64,000 bases of DNA from Ancylostoma caninum. Taxonomy: Eukaryota > Nematoda > Chromadorea > Rhabditida > Ancylostomatidae. Under the pieces are notes generated by a model that worked only from the letters and a program-made list of their open reading frames with translations, did no database searches and was not told the DNA's origin. A program made the position numbers and the translations under genes. Position 1 is the first letter of the stretch, and every line of letters starts with the position of its first letter. The stretch covers positions 558,001-622,000 of the forward strand of contig JBAJFG010000044.1 in NCBI GenBank assembly GCA_037903475.1. Direction: 5' to 3'. Below are positions 55,901-64,000 of this stretch, one piece after another.

Positions 55901-58900
55901 GAAAGGGACGGGCAAAGATGGTAGGGTATTAAAGGAAGATGTACTGAAATTCCTCGGTCAGGTTAAAGAAGGTGAGCAAGTAAAACCGCTTGTTGCCTGT
56001 TCGGAATACCCCATACTTACATCTTTTTATAGATTATTATCCCGGTACCACGAATATACGGTCATCACCAGCATTCGGTTCTAGACCTGCTTTGAAAGAG
56101 GTGTGGATTCCAAGAGTTCGTTGGGCTATACAGCTGAACTTGTGGCATTTCAAGGAAATTTCACACTTGCTGTTTAGTACGCTCCCCTTACTGAAGACCG
56201 CGTTGTGCCTATCCGCGGCTACACACGAGCGATGATCAAAACAATGACGGATGCGCTAAAGATACCACACTTTGGATACGATGACGAGGTATTTATTACT
56301 GCAGTTGGTTTTTGTTTTCTATAACAGGCCATGAAGAGATACTTTCTACACTTTCCTTTTCATTAATTTTTTAAGTCTACTACTGTTCATCTACCTTCAC
56401 TAGATTGACTGCCGCCTCATCTATTTCTTGTGTAAACAAAAATTATCTTTCTTTAAATCTATTATTCGAGTACTTTGCTCATATACTGAACAAGGGAAAA
56501 CTGACGCACAACGCTCCGTTGGAAGTTAGTGCTGGTTTGAAATGTTTCCCTTTTACAGTAACACTTCGAGGGAAGAAGTCTTATTAGGAAGACGTCTAAT
56601 CAATGTTTCTGAATCGTTCAGTAGGTTGGGACATTGTTTCTAAATCGTTTAATAGGTTGGAACAAAACTCGCGTCGAAAAATGGTGACAATTTTAAAATC
56701 TTTTTGTAGTATTGCTAAAAATCATGAGTCCTCAAATTAGTTTTTTTTTTTAATTTTGATTCCAGATTGAGATCACATAGTATTTTTGAAGGTCTGCGCA
56801 GATGCACTCATCACTATACGAAAAGAGCTCAAAGAAATGGCGTCTGACAGAGGAGTCAAACTGAGCTATATGCCTTTCTTCATTAAAGTTGGTGTTTTCA
56901 ACCATCACGCATTACCCTCATGTGATAACAGAGAAATTGTATAATTAAAAAGGTGTTTTGAGGCAGCCTCGTTAGCGCTTCTTGAGTTCCCATCTTTGAA
57001 TGCATCCGTGGACGAAAAACTCGAAAACATCATCTACAAGGTAAACACTATCTTACTTTTCCATGTCTTTTTATGCTCAGTGGTTCCAAAAGAAGGGTTT
57101 TTAAGGCGTCTCATAACATTTGCCTTGCCATGGATACCCCAGGTGGACTAGTTGTGCCCAACATTAAAAACTGTGAGCAAAGGTAGGTTTCTGTTCACTT
57201 GAAGGTTATTTATACTTTCTCCATTCACAAAGTGTTTTTATGAGCGCTGGTTCACACTTCTGTAGCCCGTTCTCTGAAGTCCACAGCCTGAACATTTTGC
57301 GGGTCTTGTTGCTTGGCCAGCAGACGAGGTAGCCTGCTGGCCCGGCACGCAAAAGCCGTAAACTGGCCAGGCAACACCCGGAAACTGTTCAGGAAATCCA
57401 GACCCGGAATCTGGTCATGCAGCCATGAACATCCGGAGACTGTTCAGGCAACATCCGGAAACTGGTTAGGCATCACCCGGAAACTGGCTGGGCAACACCC
57501 CGGACGTCCAAACAAAATTCAGATGACACGGTACCTCACTGTATGAGGTCCCACGAGGTCCTATAGAACTCCATCACAAAAGTCCCGGTGGACGAGCCAC
57601 GCCATCCCAACTTTGTGTGCACGAGCCACTTCATGGCACAGCCTTTTTCGCCTCGAAGCTTAGAACACAGCTCCCACCGCGTGTCTGTCTCATTGTGCTC
57701 CGTACATGCGGCACGTTGCAACTCGTACGCTGGCATGGAAAAAATCCTTTTTGGCCGATAAATTGCGGAATTTTTGATTTTATGGGAGAACTTTCAGGAC
57801 ACATCCATCTGGCATAAGCTCCAGTTGTAAATGTCTTCGCATTATAGAAAAATATGGGTGGTAATACAAAAATTGCCTGGCAACACCCGTAAATTGAGCC
57901 GATTCGGATGTTGACCCATAAAATGTCAAGGCAACATCTGAAAACGTCGGTTCAGCCGTAAACTCTTCAGGCAAACTTCAGATCTCCCGCCGTTTTCTGG
58001 TCGGGCACACCCCTTCTCCCGCCTGCTGGTTCGGCGGCGGACTTCAGAGTTATTGCCCATGACTAGATATATTAGTTGGGATGTCTCATTGGCGGTGATA
58101 TTATTTATTAATGTACTATTCTTTTCATTACGGTTTACATATCAGATCGATCTTCACGTGCCACTGACAGTATGTCGTAAAGGGCTGAATCACTTCTCCA
58201 CTTTTTCAAATCTACGTTGTGATATTTTACGATTTGCTCATTGAGAGTAACTAGCGAGCTCGTTATTTCTCGTTACGATACTGTGGTGTCTAACGTCGGG
58301 CGAGCTGCTTCTATATAATGAATAACTATTTTCAAGCAATCACGAATCGGGTGAGAACGAAATATAAGCGCAGATGCAAGGTCTGTCAATCCTAGTACTT
58401 TGTGTTCACTTTAACAAAGCTGAGTTAAGGTGTTATGGAAATTTTTGCCTGGGATCTGGGGATTTGTCTTGATCTTCACTGTTTGAAGGTCCATTTTCGA
58501 AATAGCTGCAGAGCTCCAGCGTCTCCAAGAAGATGGTAAGCGCGAAAAAATATCGCGCGAGGATCTAGCTGGCGGCACGTTCACTATTAGCAACATCGGA
58601 AATGTAGGTTTTTTAAAAGGCGTAATGTTTTGGTGCCACCATTTATTTATATTATTCATTTATACTACTCTTGTTTTCAGATTGGTGGAACTTATGTGAG
58701 TCCCGTTATTTTCCCGCCGCAAGTCGCCATTGGTGCATTAGGTAAAATTGAAAAATTGCCTCGATATGATAAGCACGATAACGTGAGTGATGTTATCAAC
58801 TGCTTCTGTTTTGGTAGATATTGAAGCTGTTCTACATGAACATCTCAGTTGATTTTAGCTTGTTCCCAAGAACATGTTCAAAGTATCGTGGGCTGCAGAT

Positions 58901-59056
58901 CACCGTGTTGTTGATGGTGCTACCATGGCACGTTTCAGTAACAGGTGCGAATGTTGCGGCCTTTCTTGTTCATTCACAAAGCTATTATATGGTGATATAT
59001 TTAGGTGGAAGTTCTACCTGGAACACCCTTCAGCAATGCTTGCTCAGCTGAAGTGA
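52974..59056 (+). CDS. dbt-1: Lipoamide acyltransferase (E2) of branched-chain 2-oxoacid dehydrogenase, mitochondrial
   Basis: E2 core enzyme that passes acyl groups from lipoyl-lysine to CoA in mitochondrial Leu/Ile/Val breakdown. Exons: 52974-53052, 53216-53297, 53361-53471, 53566-53663, 55683-55819, 55884-55971, 56033-56100, 56178-56288, 56792-56887, 56963-57040, 57106-57182, 58489-58603, 58681-58782, 58859-58944, 59005-59056 (TGA). They sum to 1380 nt (459 aa), in the usual range. The N-terminus is an Arg/Ser/Leu-rich transit peptide ([16 protein letters not shown]). The lipoyl domain has [10 protein letters not shown] and the lipoyl lysine in [11 protein letters not shown] Pro/Ala linker leads to the E1/E3-binding domain ([28 protein letters not shown]). 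The catalytic domain ends with [17 protein letters not shown] (active-site His and Asp) and [16 protein letters not shown]. The exon 2/3 junction is uncertain: donor 53298 gives a 2-residue insertion relative to family members. Confidence 0.95.
54764..55667. mobile_element. TA-flanked Tc1/mariner-type non-autonomous element in dbt intron 4
   Basis: The left end TACAGGGCGGTTCAAAATTACGGAGAC and right end GTCTCTGTAATTTTGGACCACCCTGTA are inverted repeats of about 27 bp with TA on both outer sides (54762-54763 and 55668-55669). The 904-bp interior has no recognisable transposase. Its right end lies only 15 bp from the first base of dbt exon 5 (55683), so the acceptor tract is squeezed against the element. 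Confidence 0.88.
57330..58030. repeat. Degenerate minisatellite-like CCGGAAACTG repeats in dbt intron 11
   Basis: AGGCAACACCCGGAAACTG(G/T) and variants recur every 22-30 bp in 57360-57510 and again loosely at 57870-57990. The pattern resembles the TTGCCAAAC-rich patches at 3.6-4.3 kb. An open frame at 57313-57546 crossing it is repeat-derived. Confidence 0.65.
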
Positions 59057-59449
59057 TGCTGACGTGTTTAGTTGCAGATTTTCGAGAAGTCGCTTCTAGA
59101 TTTTCTCCTAGTTTGGTTATAGCGTTGACATTTCGCTTTGTTGTTTCTTGTTGCACGTATGCATCTATAGAATTTCGAGGCGTTTGTTAGAAAAGGGTGG
59201 CCACGAGTCCGTTTTAGGTGGAAGTTTTATCATAGCATTTTTAGCTTCGCAGATTGTACTGAATTGTGATTTATGGCTTTGATTGCTTGCAAAGTGCCAT
59301 ACCTATCCGGTTCCAAGAATTCTAATCACATATCTAATACAACTCAGCTCAACATGACATAGCACATGTGTTCATCGAATGAACGGCTTTCGATATCTTC
59401 CGTTGTCCATCCTGCATGTGAAAGAGTGATAGGAGAGAAGCCATGGGTA
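59057..59449. other. dbt 3' flank
   Basis: Contains the expected 3' untranslated region of dbt. No canonical AATAAA was seen close to the stop, so the polyadenylation site is not assigned. Confidence 0.4.
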
Positions 59450-59960
59450 GTACTAGTATACGAGTTCTGCACCGAAATTTCGAGGAAATTTTTTCGCCCA
59501 GACTTCGCATAGGAGGGTTATTTGAGGTGCTGAACACGAATATCGTACTTATTTTGCACCGTAACAGCGTTTTTGTAGGGTTACGGTAGGTGTGCTGTGG
59601 ATGGTATTTCACAGGATCCTCTCAAATTTTGCATGTAGGGGTTGATTTAGGCGCTGGTCACGAATATCAACTTTATTTTGCATGCCTCCTTCATTTTCAT
59701 TTCTTTTCACCGGCATTTTCTCTCAATTTCCTATTCTACACTCACCGTATCTCTATGAAAATAAGGTGACGGTACAAAACGGATGTGATATTCGTGCGCC
59801 CAAAACAACCTCTCTATGCAAAATCTTAGGGAATTCCGTGAGATGCCGTATCTACAGCGCGCCTATCGTACCCTACAAAAACGGAATTGTGATACGAAAA
59901 GGATGTTCGAAAATAAAATAAGATATGAAATTCGTCTTCAGGAAATTCGTGTTCAGACTT
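59450..59960. repeat. Diverged relative of the 540-bp repeat at 1057-2136
   Basis: Shares GAGGTGCTGAACACGAATATCGTACTTATTTTGCACCGTAAC, the GGGTTACGGTAGGTGT segment and the ACGGTACAAAACGGATGTGATATTCGTGC block with the units near the left edge, but with many substitutions and rearranged order. It is a dispersed repeat, not a gene. Confidence 0.7.
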
Positions 59961-60064
59961 TTCTCGTTAAAATTAACGCTTCTTGAACTATTTTTCATGT
60001 AAATAATCCTCTTCTTTTACTTAATAACGGTGCTATCTAAAATCATATCCATATTCACCATCAC

Positions 60065-60245
60065 ATGTTCTACCACTTCGGGAGAGGTTGGAATGCAGCA
60101 CAGTCATACCGCGATCTCACAATCCTACAGATGAAGAAGGAAGATCGAATTTTGACGATCAGGAACTTTGGCAGCTGTGGAAGGGAAGGAGATTCGATTG
60201 CGGGATTCCCCAGAAATGAAGTCTGCTCGTTTTGCTTCAGAAAAT
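60065..60245 (+). pseudogene. Possible mariner transposase N-terminal remnant
   Basis: The open segment begins MFYHFGRGWNAAQSYRDL, close to the first helices of mariner transposase DNA-binding domains. Later residues (F.SCGREGDS....PR) loosely echo the KFRSGD...PRSGR linker. No terminal inverted repeats or catalytic region follow, so it would be a fragment. Confidence 0.35.
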
Positions 60246-60552
60246 TGGTGGAAATTTACCATTATTCCTGTCTGAGAGTTCATGCTGACCCATTTGCCAA
60301 TCTCCATGCTCTTTTGAGCCTTTTGAAAGGAAGTACTATGGTCGATTGGTCCATGTTGAAGAGTTCGGTCAGCATTCTTGTTGTCAAGCTTTCGCCCTCT
60401 TCCAGGCTGCCCAGAACTACTGATGCTTACAAAGTTTGTTTATTTATTTGTTTATTACAAGACGAGACCATGTGGGCAGAAATAAAAATACAATTAACGT
60501 ATATTACCTATCATAGATGATAGCAACTATAGTATTATACATAAACGAAACA

Positions 60553-60794
60553 TACAGTCTATTAGCTCACAGAGGGCGCCCGATCCGACTTTGTCCGCAA
60601 CTACGACTTCACCATTTTTAGGCTAATCGATCTATTTTCTGCACTTTTTTGATATCTATATTGTGTGGTTCCTTCCATTCTTATGTTTCCCCACTGCCAT
60701 CCGCTAAAATATCCCTCCAGACGCATTCTACAGGCAAAGTCGTAATTGCAGACAATGTCAGATCAGGCGCCATCTGTGAGCTGATAGACCATAT
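60553..60794. mobile_element. MITE with TCTATTAGCTCACAGAGGGCGCC ends, about 240 bp
   Basis: GTCTATTAGCTCACAGAGGGCGCCCGATCCGACTTTGTCCGCAACTACGACTT at the left is mirrored by AAGTCGTAATTGCAGACAATGTCAGATCAGGCGCCATCTGTGAGCTGATAGAC at the right, giving about 50-bp inverted ends around an AT-rich core. No coding capacity. The target duplication is unclear. Confidence 0.82.
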
Positions 60795-61816
60795 ATTCTA
60801 TTGAAAAGTATCGGAAATATTTGATGATCTTATAAATCGTTTTGCCAATTTCCTGAATTGTTTCACTTTAACAGGGATGCGATGATTTTTGCTGAGATTC
60901 AAATATTGGATTCCTGCACGGTTAACAAAAAAGCGTTACCTTGTGGATGAATTGCTTTATGGAATGAAATTTTATTCAAATCACCCCTAGTAGTGGAAGT
61001 GGTAATAGCAATCTCTTCCTTCTTCACCTTTGAAGCTCGTGCCTTACGAATATGAACAATCTTTCAACTTGGCCCTGCTGATAGGTTCCTGAGATTGCGA
61101 AATGACTGTGCTGCATTCCAACTATCATCGACAGATCGATGATCCTTGTAGTATTCATGTTCACCGCCGATACTCTACCTCCTGTGGAGGGGGCGGAGCT
61201 GACCCGTCTCATGCTAGAGGTACTTGTTCCTAGTCAGTATGATGCTGTAAGCCGTATAAGGCACACTTTACTCACTCTCCTCGCATTGCTCATAATCTCA
61301 TGTACAGTATGATAAATATATTCCACTGAACCACCATATCTATTGTGCATACGGACGATATAAAGTCCAAGAGTCTAAGGCGCCAACATCCGCCACATAA
61401 GTCGCCACATTTTTTTTGGTGTATCGGCTAAAATAAAGCCATTCCTCCCACGTCAAAGCCTGGAGAAGAGACTCGCTCACACTTGAGCAATTTCGCGGCC
61501 CATCCATAGCCGTAATGGGACTAAGAGCCCCAAAAATTCGTGCTTTGCTCTGCAACTGCACAAGAGGTAAGCGACCACGACCCTAGGAGCCCGATAGCCC
61601 TAAATCACCGGTCCAGGTAAGGATCGCGAATCGATATCGATTCTTCCCAGCCTGATTGGGACAGCTGATTACGCCTGTGCGAATCAGTCGCAACGCCAGT
61701 ATAAGGCGTTTTTCACAGAGTAAACATCGGTGCAATTGCGGACCCAGTACAAAGGCTACGTGCGAATTGCTGGAACCTCCGCTCTCACGTGGTCTTTCGG
61801 CTGAGAATTTGATCTA
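60795..61816. other. Possible leader or LTR region of the BEL/Pao element
   Basis: No LTR boundaries, primer-binding site or gene could be defined. It directly precedes the BEL/Pao gag-like frame and may contain its leader. Confidence 0.3.
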
Positions 61817-63744
61817 TTGGAATGGATCAGATCGCGCGCGATGTTTACTTCCGGAAGAACACACTGTAGCTGCGTTTCTAAGTGTACATATCAAGGGAAG
61901 TTTTATATGGAGCCAAGCAAAATCATGGCACTTCACTTCCACAGAAATCCCATTATTTTTAGCGCAAAACTGCTAAAAACACTTGTGGCTCGTTTCAGAG
62001 AGCACACAAAAAATGTAGAATATTCTGGAATAGACGACGAAAACCACGAGAAATGTCGTTCGACCATCGCCTTATTGGAAAGTAACCTGAGGCAAGTTAA
62101 GGAGGCCAAAGAAGACCTTCAGAAACTGTACAGAGAGATACAAGATGAGCATGCAAATTGCATGGATATGTCAGAGAAAAAAGAGATTCTGATAGAAATT
62201 GGGCAAATTGAAACGGAATCCCAGTTACAAACAGCAATAGCTGAGGCAAACGACCTCACCACTAAGTTGACCACAAAGCTCAGCGAATCTAAGAATACTT
62301 GCAAAAACATGGAGATTTTTCTTGGATACATGGATCCTAAAGTTCAAAACCTAGATAATCCGTTTAGGGGCGATTCAAAAATCGCCGAAAATATTGCTAA
62401 CAATACCGAGCAAAATAGAAACTACATGTCATTACCGTCAGTTTCGCAGGCATCATACAAAACCAAAACAGATGCAACCCAATGGCACTTCTCAAGAAAG
62501 AAATAGCCGCAAATGCATCCGCTAAGAAAAGATTAGGCCAAAAAAACAAGGTCACACAATCAAGAGCGATGCACACCAACTATCGACCCAATTACGGTGC
62601 GGAATGCATATTTTGCCACAAGGGCAATCACTCAGCAGTCCGATGTCGCACCGTCAGCGATCAAAGCATGCGCCGAAGAACACTCAGAGAATAAAATCGC
62701 TGTTGGAAGTGTTTCTCAACAAACCATAACAGCTTCGTCTGCCGTAAGCAAGACTGCTCATCTTGCGGCCAGAAACATCATAGTAAATGCTTCAAAAAGG
62801 AGGCACCAGATAATTACGGTAGAGAGCGAACGGCAATCAGCATGGCATCAAATAGGACAGACCTGAGGGACTCGCAAATCCGCGAACAGCGGACAAACAA
62901 TAACCAACCCAGTCGCACGAAAACTAGCCCACTGATAGTACAGATGTGCGCAGAAACAATGCCGGGATTAAACCTTCCTCCGCCTAAGGTCACAAATAGA
63001 CAAACTGTGTTGATGACAGCCGAGGGCAGCTTATGGAGCGCAAGGAGGGAACAATTCGAAAAAATGCTATTCCTTTTCGACTCCGGTGCACAAAAAACAG
63101 TCGTTGAGGAGGAAATTGTAGAACAGTTTGGTCTACCAAAGAAAACGAAATCTGCACAATATCAGGAGGAGGTGGACAAAATGTGCACAATATCAGGAGG
63201 AGGTGGACATAGGGAAACGTTCAAAAGCCACATTGTTCATCTCAAAATCGGTACGGCATTCGGAGAAAACATCAAAATGACCGCAGAAACTCTACTAGTC
63301 ATTACAGGTGGATTTCCATCTGTGAAACTTGATCAGGATGACGTCACCTTTCTAAAGGCCGAAGATATTTACTTGGCAAATACAAATATACGTGGAGAGC
63401 ATAAAATTCCACGTGTATTGGTGGGGCTGGACTATTACCACGACCTAGTTGCTGACCATTTAACTAAAACCCCATCTGGGTTACACATAGCCGAAATGGT
63501 TTTCAGCCCAGCTATTCACTGTAGTGGGTTGACCGTAGCAAGACAGGTTGAATCTGTCAATTATAACCTGAAAGCTGTGTGGGAAGACACTGAATATCAC
63601 GCGGTCCAGAAAGGTTCTGACCTCGGTAGATTAGGAACAACACAGAATGAGCGCCGGAGAGCTGAAAAGGTATCAAAGTACTCTTCCGAGTGCACAAGTG
63701 AAGCTTACCACGCTACGGCTTCACAGCTTCTTCTCTTATATTGA
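61817..63744 (+). pseudogene. BEL/Pao-type retrotransposon gag-protease region, broken
   Basis: 61817-62506 encodes a coiled-coil-rich gag-like segment (KCRSTIALLESNLRQVKEAK). The frame then shifts near 62480-62500. From about 62482 one frame runs to 63744 with a single in-frame TAA at 62692. Around that stop lie three zinc knuckles: CIFCHKGNHSAVRC before it, then CWKCFSTNHNSFVC and CSSCGQKHHSKC after it. An aspartic protease follows (LFLFDSGAQKTVVEEEIV, then the flap-side ILVGLDYYHDLV-like segment VLVGLDYYHDLV and LTKTPSGLHIAE). This gag-protease order with a DSGAQ active site is characteristic of BEL/Pao elements. Stops follow at 63745 and beyond, and no reverse transcriptase is present before the window ends. 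Breaks show it is not functional. Confidence 0.78.
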
Positions 63745-64000
63745 AGGAACATGCGACACATATCGCAAATGATCACCCAGTAGCTATGAAAAGGCTACAT
63801 TCGTAGCAACTCCACCCGTCTGCCTTCAAATCCAGCCGTCGCCGTCCTGTACTCCACGTCAAGCCACCTCCCACGCCGTCTAACCGCCGTTCGCCTTCAA
63901 CTCCTGCTATCCGTCGCCGCCCTTCACGTCCTCAAGCTGTGTCTCGCCGTCGTCCAGTACCTCAAGAAGTCGATTATCGCCATACCACGACGACAAGGGA
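63745..64000. other. Pyrimidine-rich sequence at window edge
   Basis: CCGTC / CGCCGT-rich sequence with stops in the frame of the preceding protease. It does not look like a BEL/Pao reverse transcriptase, so the element may be interrupted here. Not interpretable without sequence beyond the window. Confidence 0.3.

Noticed and set aside
63760..64000. Continuation of BEL/Pao pol
   Set aside because: Stops occur in the protease frame and the pyrimidine-rich sequence has no reverse transcriptase motif.

Overview
The window looks like a piece of a strongylid (hookworm-type) nematode nuclear genome. This is inference from gene structure and repeat content, not a database match. Genes have many small exons with TTTCAG-type acceptors, are spread over many kilobases, and sit among RTE-type non-LTR retrotransposons, mariner relatives, hAT-type and fold-back MITEs, Helitron-like repeats, a tRNA-headed SINE and a decayed BEL/Pao element. 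No bacterial, organellar or CRISPR feature was seen.

Two host genes can be reconstructed exon by exon. (1) 52974-59056 (+) encodes the mitochondrial E2 subunit of the branched-chain 2-oxoacid dehydrogenase (dbt). It has 15 exons and 459 codons plus stop, with transit peptide, lipoyl domain, E3/E1-binding domain and acyltransferase domain. (2) 17913-31868 (-) encodes the C-terminal 391 residues of a DTX3L-like Deltex E3 ubiquitin ligase in which a macro (ADP-ribose-binding) domain precedes the RING-H2 and the Deltex C-terminal (DTC) domain on one chain. Thirteen exons join in frame across about 14 kb. In mammals these modules lie on two partner proteins, PARP9 (macro) and DTX3L (RING-DTC), so this fusion is the most interesting coding feature here. 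Its 5' end was not found; a possible extra exon lies at 34391-34606. Weaker terminal exons of unknown genes lie at 2371-2592 (-) and 46503-46657 (-).

Layout. 0.2-2.3 kb: simple repeat, Helitron-like remnant, 540-bp tandem duplication and hairpin-rich terminus. 4.4-5.5 kb: hAT-type element with 8-bp target duplication. 6.2-9.6 kb: RTE copy A, frameshifted. 10.4-16.5 kb: mariner relic, a perfect 37-bp-stem hairpin, fold-back MITE, hAT-type MITE and two minisatellite arrays. 17.9-31.9 kb: the macro-RING-DTC gene with at least ten repeat insertions in its introns, including a five-unit 89-bp array of GCGAAGC hairpins. 32-35.4 kb: mariner, MITEs and a SINE. 37.9-41.3 kb: RTE copy B, full length with an intact 964-codon ORF. 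41.8-44.7 kb: RTE copy C on the opposite strand, internally deleted. 47.9-50.8 kb: Helitron-like element carrying a 118-bp satellite, a long (GT)n tract and a 49-50-bp minisatellite. 50.9-52.2 kb: DNA element with 43-bp terminal inverted repeats. 53-59 kb: dbt. 59.4-64 kb: dispersed repeats, a MITE and a BEL/Pao gag-protease relic.

The host genes work in unrelated processes (mitochondrial leucine/isoleucine/valine catabolism versus ubiquitin/ADP-ribose signalling). Most of the rest is mobile DNA at different stages of decay.
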